Shown here in pieces: positions 37,274-45,106 of a DNA stretch of 64,000 bases. The notes beneath the pieces were generated by a model. That model did not search any database, had not been told where the DNA came from, and was given only the letters and a program-made list of their open reading frames with translations. Position numbers and translations under genes: made by a program. This DNA comes from Granulicella sp. S156 (GTDB lineage: Bacteria; Acidobacteriota; Terriglobia; Terriglobales; Acidobacteriaceae): NCBI RefSeq assembly GCF_009766105.1, contig NZ_LMUH01000008.1, positions 126,453 through 190,452 of the forward strand, given 5' to 3'. How positions within the stretch are numbered: position 1 is the stretch's first letter; every line of letters begins with the position of its first letter.

Positions 37274-37795
37274 ATGAGCAAAACAATCAACATTCTGATC
37301 GCGATCGACACGGATAGGGTCAAGTCGCAATATTCTAAAGGCAGCACGGACCCGAATAACCCGACTGGCATCGCTCACGACCTGGGGTACCTGGTTGCCA
37401 CTGGGACCAAAATCAACTCCGGACAGGGAACGGGGGACCTGAGTATTACCGCTCTGGTCGGCGACACACTACGCGCCTTCGCAACATCGGGTTCCGACAA
37501 TTTCGAGGATGCAGTCCTGCTCTACGGATTGCCTCGATTCAGTGGCGACCAGGTGACCAGCGACTTTCAATACCAAAACTTTACGAAGTCGACCGTGATA
37601 CCAAACTCTCCAACGCAGCCGTTGCCTGCCAAAATCGCGGATGAGGATTTCTGGTTCTACCAAGCCAGCATCATCAAGAAGGGAACAGAAGGTTATGGAG
37701 TGAGGTTTGGCCTCTACACCCGTGATCAAAACACAGGGCAACCTGTCCTCTACGGGTACTACTGGTGGGATCCACAGATCACCGTCGCGGGCTGA
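37274..37795 (+). CDS. AidA/PixA family protein, copy 1
   Basis: 173 residues from the ATG at 37274, preceded by AAGGAAA. It opens with INILIAIDTDRVKSQY, continues DPNNPTGIAHD, then SGQGTGDLSITALVGD, DNFEDAVLLYG and a C-terminal LYGYYWWDPQITVAG. This is the signature of the AidA/PixA (inclusion body) family; in Burkholderia and Ralstonia AidA is under quorum-sensing control, and in Xenorhabdus PixA forms cytoplasmic inclusions. There is no signal peptide. The biochemical role of the family is unknown. The gene is followed by a paralogue, both within a pair of 140-bp direct repeats and just after a transposase remnant, consistent with gain by transfer. Confidence 0.85.
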   Translation: MSKTINILIAIDTDRVKSQYSKGSTDPNNPTGIAHDLGYLVATGTKINSGQGTGDLSITALVGDTLRAFATSGSDNFEDAVLLYGLPRFSGDQVTSDFQYQNFTKSTVIPNSPTQPLPAKIADEDFWFYQASIIKKGTEGYGVRFGLYTRDQNTGQPVLYGYYWWDPQITVAG

Positions 37796-38029
37796 AAAGC
37801 CCGTCAGGGTTAGTTCGAGGTAGTGGACCACAACTACCGAAGAGAACTCCAGAAGCAGGCTGCTGCCCGAGCACATATGGCGTGCTCAGGCAGCAGCCTT
37901 CCATCTGGTTCTGCGACGGATACGGACAACGTCAAGGACGCAAACTATCTGAATCCCAGGGCAAAACGGTATGCGTGCCTGCCACATTATCGTGCGCCAA
38001 TTTCGAGACAAAAGCTCAAAGGAGGGTAT

Positions 38030-38620
38030 ATGGGAGACGACAGCCAGGATCGAGACCTTCAAAGTAAGGTTGTCCAGGACAGGCACGGCGCGCCCGTGCA
38101 GTCGCCTGCAGCATGGATGCTGATCGTGATCGATACGGATGCTGTCATGGCAAACTATCCTGATCCCAGTAAAGATCAACATCGCCCTACCAGCATCTCT
38201 CAAGACAAGGGGTTCCTGATCGCTACGGGGACCAAAGTTGAGTCTGGACAGAGAACGGGGGAGGTTCGTATGGCGGCCGTCGCGGGCGATACCGTGTACG
38301 TGTCCGCAATATCAGGATCCGATAACTTCGAGGATGCTGTCCTGCTCTACGGTATAGCGCGAATCGAGCGCACCCAGGTACTCAGCGACTTTGATTACCA
38401 AAACGTCCAGCAGTCTACTGTGGCGCCAAATTCAACATTGGAACCGCTGCCTGCCCAAATTGCGACTCATACATTCGAGTTTCATCAAGCGAGTGTAATT
38501 GCGGCAGGAACAGAAGGATATGATATGAAGTTTGCACTCCATATCCGGGATCTAAACATCGGACAGCTCACCCTCTATGGTTACTTTTCCTGGAACCTGA
38601 AAATTACGGCACAAGGTTGA
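38030..38620 (+). CDS. AidA/PixA family protein, copy 2
   Basis: 196 residues from the ATG at 38030, with AAAGGAGG about 5 nt upstream. It shares with copy 1 the order IDTD, SxQDKGFLIATGTKVESGQR, DNFEDAVLLYG, GTEGYDMKFALHIRD and a final LYGYFSWNLKITAQG, but has about 25 extra polar residues at the N terminus before WMLIVIDTD. It follows copy 1 by 234 bp and probably arose by tandem duplication with divergence. The function is unknown; the two could co-assemble, which is inference. Confidence 0.85.
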   Translation: MGDDSQDRDLQSKVVQDRHGAPVQSPAAWMLIVIDTDAVMANYPDPSKDQHRPTSISQDKGFLIATGTKVESGQRTGEVRMAAVAGDTVYVSAISGSDNFEDAVLLYGIARIERTQVLSDFDYQNVQQSTVAPNSTLEPLPAQIATHTFEFHQASVIAAGTEGYDMKFALHIRDLNIGQLTLYGYFSWNLKITAQG

Positions 38621-39815
38621 TAAAATCCCCAGAGCTTTTCACGAACAGACGGCCATATGGCTACGGGAAAGGGCCTGCTGGCATTACCGGATGGAGAGCC
38701 CAGTTCGAATTTTCCAGTGGAGACAAGACAAACTGGCAGGCATCCACGGCTGCGATTTGCCACTCCGAATTGGCAGGTCAGCCGGATGTTTTGTACAGTG
38801 AAGATTCAGTTGTTCGGATTATCTGGCACACTATCGTTCCTGACGTGCCCCGCTGATCTCGAGAACCGTCCGGAAGCATAAAATTCCGGTAGGAATATGC
38901 CCTACCCCACACATTCTCACCACGATTCGCAGCTGCTGCGCCAAATAATCAACTCGGATGTGTGCCAGATAATGCGACAAGCAACAGCTAGGTTAGTCTT
39001 CTCCTTCTATTAGCTCGTATTCGCGTCCAAAGATAAAGCCCCAGACGCTGAGCATCCAATGCACGCCGGCCCCATTCTTTGTTTCCTGTGGTTCGATCAA
39101 CTCGCAGGCGCATGACAGTGTAGACCAGACGAGTTGAAAGTCTCTGGAACTTTGCGGTCATTACCGCAACAGGCCCACTGGCCTTTTTGGTAAGTGTTGC
39201 GGATAAGCAACTAGCTTTCTCGAATGTGTGGCGCATCCACCACGGATTCTCATTGAACACGCGAAGAGGTTCAAATTCAGTCGCACCGCCCGATTTTCGG
39301 CGGAAGCTGCTGCATCGGGTACCGCCCTCATTTTTACAGCATGCACAAGTGGTGCTGCCGCGAACAGATACAGCATAACGTCTTCAACGAGCTATAACAC
39401 CCAGAACTTCACGTCGCCGTCTTTTACTGCAAGGTACGATGTCGTGGCGCACACTAAGGCTAGTGAGCGATAACTACAGCATGTGCCCACTTTCGTTCCT
39501 CTCCTTTCGAAGGGAGTTCTCGAAAACATCGGATTATCCCTGAGCGAGTGCCCAAAGGAATCGACGGCAAGTGACAATAGCTACACCTCATCCCAATCAG
39601 TCCTTGTATTGCTCCGCTGCCCGGCTCTAAAACGGCTCAGGCAGAATCTTGTTTTTTCCCTTGCATCGAAGATTTAGATTTTTTGGCTTTTGCCTTTCCA
39701 TCTGTCCTTCCAGAAGGGCTCGGGACAGGGCGATTGATTCGTGAAGCTTGCGTTCCAAAAACGTCTCTTGGAGGCAGTTCGGTGAGATATTGTCCGACGT
39801 AGATGCGGGATCGGT
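38621..39815. other. Long intergenic region with repeat copy B
   Basis: About 1.2 kb between AidA/PixA copy 2 and the membrane regulator. Short frames directly after copy 2 (38617-38856 and 38657-38881) have no ribosome site or known domain. Repeat copy B is at 39128-39267. The rest (39270-39815) holds nothing I can support. It looks like accessory, partly decayed sequence. Confidence 0.45.
39128..39267 (+). repeat. 140-bp direct repeat, copy B
   Basis: Second copy of the element at 36750-36889, in the same orientation, about 2.24 kb after copy A ends. In this copy TTGCGGT and ACCGCAA pair perfectly around CATT, and GGCC-CACT-GGCC followed by TTTTT is terminator-like. The two copies bracket the AidA/PixA pair and the IS3 remnant. 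Confidence 0.8.
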
Positions 39816-41153
39816 CTACCCGTATGTCCGGTAGGCGACAATGCGGGAGCGCGAGGCGCTGCCATTAAGAGACTTCGATTCAAGCAGAATCTCGAATTTT
39901 GGAATGCTTCCATCCTTCCGAGTGATCTTGCGAAGGAAGGGTTCGAGGTTACTGTCCATGAAGAGGAAATCGCTTATGGCCTCGGTTCCGGCAACGGACG
40001 TTCCCTCGACAATCAACACGTTTCCGTTTCGACTGAGGTTCGGCAGAAAGGCGAGAACGCCGTACTCTGCCTGAGTAGCCGAGTAGAAGGGGCGCTCACC
40101 GGGCTGCGGGTTACGGTTCGTGAAACCGTGCAGGCCGTGGGTCAGATCGATGTTCAGGACAAAGTTCATCTCCGGTTCGAAGAGCTCGATCCAGGGGTTG
40201 GCGTCCTGCGAGCCGGAGAGGATGACATTGCCCTGCTTGAGATCGTCGGCGGTGATGTCGCGCGCGAAGCGGATGTTGTAGTTGCTGGAGACGGCTTCGG
40301 GAAGATGAGAGAGTCGTTCAATCAACTCCAAATCGACGAAGGAGGTGTAGCGGCGGCTGGCGTCGAACAGCAATTCTTTCTGGCGTTCCGCGGAGACGAC
40401 CGCGAGTTCCCTGCTGAAATTGCGGGACAGATATTCGGACAGGTTGGTGTTCTGCCCCGTTCCTCCGTGCAGCATGACGATTCCGCTATCGGCAGCGACG
40501 ATGGTGGTCTTCTGGTTCTCGTCAAACAGCTTTTTCCAGAAGCGATGCGCGGCTGGGCTCTCGCGCCTTCCCTCGACCAGCGGTGCCGATCTTCGGATGA
40601 AGAGAAGGAGGCACAGGGCCAGACTGAACCCTAACAGCGCGATGCAGGTGAAGCGGAGCCGCCGGATAGTGCGGCGCGGTGCTTCTGTATCCGCGGCTGT
40701 CTTGAACTGCGGTTCATCCGGAATGGGAGGCGGTTCGGTCAAAGGCTCCGGTTGCTCCTTTGCAGGAGCGAGAGGGACCGCCTCGAAGACGGGAACGTAT
40801 CCGCCTTTGGGAATGGAGACCCGGAGATGCTCGGCGTGGCCCTCGTCACGGAAGTAGTCCTCCAGTCTTTGCCGGAGGCGTACCATCTGCGACCTGACAA
40901 TCGTATCGGCCGCCGGATCGAAGTTAGTTTTGCGATCGAAGACCGCGGAGGCGAGGCTCTGCTCTGTGAGCAGGTACTTGCGGTTCAGGATGGCCTGCTC
41001 GCCCAGATAAAGCAGCAGGTGCGCCAGCCGCGGAGATCTGACGAAGGCGGCTGAGACGGAGATCCGCTTTACCAGCTGCCACCGCGCATCCTCCTTCATA
41101 GGATCGCCGGCCAACAAATTCTTCTCCTCATTGTTGGCGATCAGGTCGGGCAT
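39816..41153 (-). CDS. Membrane-tethered winged-helix regulator (receptor 2 partner)
   Basis: 445 residues with no signal peptide. The cytoplasmic N terminus (about 22-124) is the winged-helix-like domain common in Acidobacteriota: RLAHLLLYLGEQAI, LASAVFDRKTNFDPAADTIV, RLRQRLEDYF and IPKGGYVPVF. A Pro-rich linker leads to one membrane helix at about 168-186. The rest (about 190-445) is a periplasmic domain of unknown function with the motif GSQDANPWIELFEPEMNF. The architecture is ToxR/CadC-like: DNA binding inside, sensing outside. It is divergent from TonB receptor 2 with 349 bp between, and it is a paralogue of the regulator at 56727-58151, which is also divergent from a TonB receptor. It probably controls the receptor and downstream genes in response to an imported glycan. 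Confidence 0.82.
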   Translation of the reverse strand: MPDLIANNEEKNLLAGDPMKEDARWQLVKRISVSAAFVRSPRLAHLLLYLGEQAILNRKYLLTEQSLASAVFDRKTNFDPAADTIVRSQMVRLRQRLEDYFRDEGHAEHLRVSIPKGGYVPVFEAVPLAPAKEQPEPLTEPPPIPDEPQFKTAADTEAPRRTIRRLRFTCIALLGFSLALCLLLFIRRSAPLVEGRRESPAAHRFWKKLFDENQKTTIVAADSGIVMLHGGTGQNTNLSEYLSRNFSRELAVVSAERQKELLFDASRRYTSFVDLELIERLSHLPEAVSSNYNIRFARDITADDLKQGNVILSGSQDANPWIELFEPEMNFVLNIDLTHGLHGFTNRNPQPGERPFYSATQAEYGVLAFLPNLSRNGNVLIVEGTSVAGTEAISDFLFMDSNLEPFLRKITRKDGSIPKFEILLESKSLNGSASRSRIVAYRTYG

Positions 41154-41245
41154 AGGGTGAGTGCTCCTATCCAGTACATCGTATCCGGGTTAAAGTTCGG
41201 TGAAGCCGACAGCGATACAAAACCGATAAGTCTTTTGAAACGAGC

Positions 41246-41275
41246 GATGTGTGCTGATGTTGCGCGATGTTGCGC
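41246..41275. promoter_or_regulatory. Three tandem 10-bp repeats, operator candidate
   Basis: GATGTGTGCT, GATGTTGCGC and GATGTTGCGC follow each other without a gap, and GACAAACCTT starts a weaker fourth. The period equals one helical turn, as expected for cooperative binding on one DNA face. They lie in the divergent region between the membrane regulator and TonB receptor 2. Confidence 0.45.
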
Positions 41276-41502
41276 GACAAACCTTCTGTGTGATTTGACC
41301 TGACTACACCTATCCAGCACTGCTACTACTGACTTCAACGTTCCTACCCCTGCGCAACCCTGAAGACACTTCCTTCGCCGATCGGCAAGAAGGAGAGGAA
41401 AAGAGGCGAAGAGCAGCGACAAGGAATTATTTCACGCCTGGAATACTCCCGGCCCATTGGGCCGGGTAACGGTCCACGAACGAAGTTTTTACTGGAGAGG
41501 TC

Positions 41503-44500
41503 ATGATCTTGAGAAAGCTGGCTGCCGCACGGTTCCTGATGTATTTGTTGCTCACCTTGTCTGTGCATTTGGCATTCGCCCAGAGCGCCGATACCGGTGC
41601 GATCTTCGGAACGGTTAACGATCCAAGCGGGGCATCTCTGGCCGCAGCATCCGTGACGGTCAGCAATGAGCAAACCGGAGCGAGCAACACCCTGACAACA
41701 AACAGCCAGGGTTTCTTTTCCAACGAAGCGCTGGCGAGCGGAGACTACACCGTCCTCATCCGGCTGGATGGGTTCAAGAGCTTCACGATACAGCACATTC
41801 ATCTGGATCCCGGTCAGCGAAGAGATGTATCCGAACGGCTGACAGTCGGAGGAGCTCAAGACGCCGTCACGGTGGAGGCCAATGCTCTACAGGTGAAGAC
41901 AGAGACCTCGGAAGATTCCTCAACCATCGACTCCAAGGAGATCTCGACACTGCTCGTGAACGGAAGGAACTTCCAGTCTCTGGCGACGTTAAACCCGGGA
42001 GTCAACAACACGAATGGGAACAGTCAATATTCCGGTGGTGGCCTGAGCTCTACGACGACGCTCTCCATCGGTGGCACCGGCACGGATGATACGACCTACG
42101 CCATCGATGGTGTTTACAACATGAACACCGGAAACTACATCAACCTCAACATTTCGCCATCGATGGATGTGATCTCCGAATTCACCATATTGAAGGCGAA
42201 CTACAGCGCACGCTATGGCACGGCCTCCAACAGCACGGTCCTGGTCGATACCAAGAGCGGTACGGAATCCTACCATGGAACGGTTTGGGACTATTTCCGG
42301 AACGATGCGATGGACGCCAGTGACTATTACAGTGAAGGCGTAAAGACCGCGCTGCACCAGAACATCTACGGTTTTAGTTTTGGAGGCCCGCTGCAAATCC
42401 CCAAGCTATACAACGGGAATCGTAAAAAGAAGACCTTCTTCTTTGCCTCGGACGAATGGTGGGCCAAGACAACGGGGAATACCGCTACGGCCTTCGTGAT
42501 CACGAAGGCTATGCGCACGGGTAATCTGGCGGGAAGCATCGGCTTGCCGACCGCGGGACTTACGCTGACGGCACAGGGAGAAAGTCTGTTGGCGGCAGAA
42601 GGCAAGACAAACTGTATTGCCTCTGCCTCGACCCTGAATCCCAGTTGTATCGATAAGGATGCACTCACGCTGCTCAACGCATTTGAGCCGACCGAAAATG
42701 CCAGCAACCCTTCCTTCAACTACATCAATTACGCTCCGAGCACTTTTTCCCAGATAGACCACGATTACCGCATCGATCACGAATTCACGCCCACGGAACA
42801 ACTGACGGCGCGATTCATGTATGAGGAGGTAAATGACTTTGCGCCGGGGGCTACGACGATTTCCGATTCTACCTTTACCAGCGGTCTGAATATGATGATG
42901 CGCCTTACGTCCACGTTTGGGTCGAACATAGTTAATACCGCATCGGTCGCCGAAACCTTCGACAAGCCGAGGCTTCACACCACCGCCGCCACGATTCCTG
43001 CGGGCGTGCAGATCGCGTATTTTTATCCCAACGCCAATACGACGAACACCATTCCGAATATCAGCATCGGCGGGTATGAAGGATTTGGACCCGGGTCGCG
43101 ACCGGTGAACGCGAGCGATGGCGAAGGCATCATCAATGACGATTTCGGTCTGGTGCTGAGGAAGCATAGCCTGCAGATCGGCGGGTTTTACATCTTCGGA
43201 ATCAAGAACCAAATCACCACGAATGAGCCGTGGGGCAATATGGGCTTCGGAGGAGCGTATACCGGAAGCGGCGCCGCGGATTTCCTGCTGGGTCTGCATG
43301 ACGGCTACACCCAGGACAGCGCCAAGCCGCACTACAGTGCTCACTATCGTTCAACCGAGTTCTATATACAGGATGACTGGAAGGCGACCCCTCGGCTGAC
43401 CATCAACGCCGGAACGCGTTTCTTTTACTATTCTCCGGACTGGCTGACGGGCCAGAACAGCGCAACCTCGACGTTTGCTCCAGCGCAGTTCAATGCCGCC
43501 GTTGCGCCGGTGGTAACTCCTGCCGGGGCCTTCGAAGCGAATGCCTCCGGAGTCCCTATTACCGCCTTGGGAACGGTTGCGGATCTAGACAACGGGCTGG
43601 TGTTCAATACGACACCCGGCGTGCCGCGAGGCTTTTATCACAACAACACGATTTATCCGGCCCCGCGGGTAGGGTTCGCTTACGCTCTCACCAGTGACAA
43701 CCGCACCTCGATTCATGGTGGCTATGGAATGGGCTACACACGCGTGCCGTTCCGAATCGCCGATGCCCTTACCTCCAATCCTCCGGGTGTGGCCAACGTC
43801 GACTTCATCTCTGGGACCATTGAAGATCCCACAGCAGGTGCGGAGAAGGTAGCGGTACCCACTCCGCAGGCGCTGGTGGAGATGAATACAAACTTCCGGG
43901 CTTCGCAGATACAGAACTTCAGTCTTATCGTAGAGCGCGAGGTGTTCCCCGACGCGATCTTTCAGGTGGGGTATGCCGGATCGTTAGGACGGCATCTCCG
44001 GGTCGATACCGACCAGAACCAGGTGAAACCTACCAGCACGCCGTATTCTCTGAGCTGTCTGGCGAAGGGACAGGCGCCATCGGCTGTGTATGATTTCGAT
44101 CCCTGTCTCAATACAAATGTGGTCTCTTCCGCCTATCTTCGGCCGTACCAGGGGATCAGCAGCATCAATGAGTATGTCTTTGTCGGGAACGACAACTACA
44201 ACTCTCTCCAGTCGCAGTTCAGATTGAAGCGCAAGAGCTGGCAGACCACGCTGAACTACACGTATGGCAAGGCCATGGGCGATGCAAATGGCGGCAGTGA
44301 TTACCGGACGTCCTACAGCACCGATCAGAACAGCTATTGCCTCACCTGCGAATACGGTCCGAGAAATTTCGACCGTACACACATCTTCAGCGGCAATGTT
44401 ATTTATGCGTTGCCGTTCACCCATGCAACGACCGGATGGAAGGGAGAGCTGATCGGTGGATGGTCCGTGTCGGGTATCGCGCTTCTGGAGAGCGGCTTTG

Positions 44501-44883
44501 CGTTGACGCCGGGCCTTTCGGCACCGGACACCTCGCTGGCCTCCAGGCCGAACCTGGTTGGACCGCTGCACAACAGCGACAACCGCAACGAGATCTTCAA
44601 TCCCAGCGCCTATGCTGTTCCGGCCTACGGCTTCTTTGGAGACGCGTCGGTTGGTTCCATTCGCGGACCGAGGCAGGTCGGGTTCAACACGGCTTTCTAT
44701 AAGACCTTTCCCATTCGAGGAGCAGTGAACTTTCAATTTCGTGCGGAGGCGTTCAATGTTGCCAATCATCCCACCTTCACTGGCGTAAACACCGGTATTG
44801 GACCGAACGACCCCGATCCCGGAGTAGTGAATAGTCCTGCGGATCCGCGCATCATGGAGATCGTTGGGCGGCTCTCCTTCTAA
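41503..44883 (+). CDS. TonB-dependent receptor 2, Oar-like
   Basis: A 1,126-residue receptor starting after GGAGAGG. Signal peptide to about residue 26 (LSVHLAFAQS), carboxypeptidase-regulatory-like domain at about 30-115 (GTVNDPSGASLAAASVTVSN), plug with LVNGRNFQSLATLNPGV, then a beta-barrel ending in GRLSF (terminal Phe). It would import a large ligand across the outer membrane with TonB-ExbBD energy. It is divergent from the membrane-tethered regulator, and a GH106-like enzyme follows on the same strand after a terminator. A rhamnose-containing oligosaccharide is a plausible ligand. Confidence 0.92.
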   Translation: MILRKLAAARFLMYLLLTLSVHLAFAQSADTGAIFGTVNDPSGASLAAASVTVSNEQTGASNTLTTNSQGFFSNEALASGDYTVLIRLDGFKSFTIQHIHLDPGQRRDVSERLTVGGAQDAVTVEANALQVKTETSEDSSTIDSKEISTLLVNGRNFQSLATLNPGVNNTNGNSQYSGGGLSSTTTLSIGGTGTDDTTYAIDGVYNMNTGNYINLNISPSMDVISEFTILKANYSARYGTASNSTVLVDTKSGTESYHGTVWDYFRNDAMDASDYYSEGVKTALHQNIYGFSFGGPLQIPKLYNGNRKKKTFFFASDEWWAKTTGNTATAFVITKAMRTGNLAGSIGLPTAGLTLTAQGESLLAAEGKTNCIASASTLNPSCIDKDALTLLNAFEPTENASNPSFNYINYAPSTFSQIDHDYRIDHEFTPTEQLTARFMYEEVNDFAPGATTISDSTFTSGLNMMMRLTSTFGSNIVNTASVAETFDKPRLHTTAATIPAGVQIAYFYPNANTTNTIPNISIGGYEGFGPGSRPVNASDGEGIINDDFGLVLRKHSLQIGGFYIFGIKNQITTNEPWGNMGFGGAYTGSGAADFLLGLHDGYTQDSAKPHYSAHYRSTEFYIQDDWKATPRLTINAGTRFFYYSPDWLTGQNSATSTFAPAQFNAAVAPVVTPAGAFEANASGVPITALGTVADLDNGLVFNTTPGVPRGFYHNNTIYPAPRVGFAYALTSDNRTSIHGGYGMGYTRVPFRIADALTSNPPGVANVDFISGTIEDPTAGAEKVAVPTPQALVEMNTNFRASQIQNFSLIVEREVFPDAIFQVGYAGSLGRHLRVDTDQNQVKPTSTPYSLSCLAKGQAPSAVYDFDPCLNTNVVSSAYLRPYQGISSINEYVFVGNDNYNSLQSQFRLKRKSWQTTLNYTYGKAMGDANGGSDYRTSYSTDQNSYCLTCEYGPRNFDRTHIFSGNVIYALPFTHATTGWKGELIGGWSVSGIALLESGFALTPGLSAPDTSLASRPNLVGPLHNSDNRNEIFNPSAYAVPAYGFFGDASVGSIRGPRQVGFNTAFYKTFPIRGAVNFQFRAEAFNVANHPTFTGVNTGIGPNDPDPGVVNSPADPRIMEIVGRLSF

Positions 44884-44898
44884 CAAAGGAGCGGCGCA

Positions 44899-44930
44899 CC
44901 ACCCTGGGGATGAACGATTCCCCAGGGTGG
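44899..44930 (+). terminator. Terminator after TonB receptor 2
   Basis: A perfect 12-bp stem (CCACCCTGGGGA with TCCCCAGGGTGG) around an 8-nt loop, followed by GCCATTTT. It lies 16 nt after the receptor stop codon. The GH106-like gene 176 bp further on may have its own promoter or depend on read-through. Confidence 0.75.
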
Positions 44931-45106
44931 GCCATTTTCAACAAAAGAAATCAAGCAGCCTTTGCATCGGTCCCGACAGTGATCCAAGCGATCGGGAGTT
45001 TCTTCGACTGAGAGCGTCTTGTCCAACTCGCGTTGTATGTCGAGTTACAGTTATACGATCGTGGTGAAAGCACGACTAGTCATTCCCAATGTTCCGAGGT
45101 CAAGGT

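Noticed and set aside
38617..38881. Two short frames directly after AidA/PixA copy 2
   Set aside because: No ribosome site, no domain, and they overlap each other in different frames.
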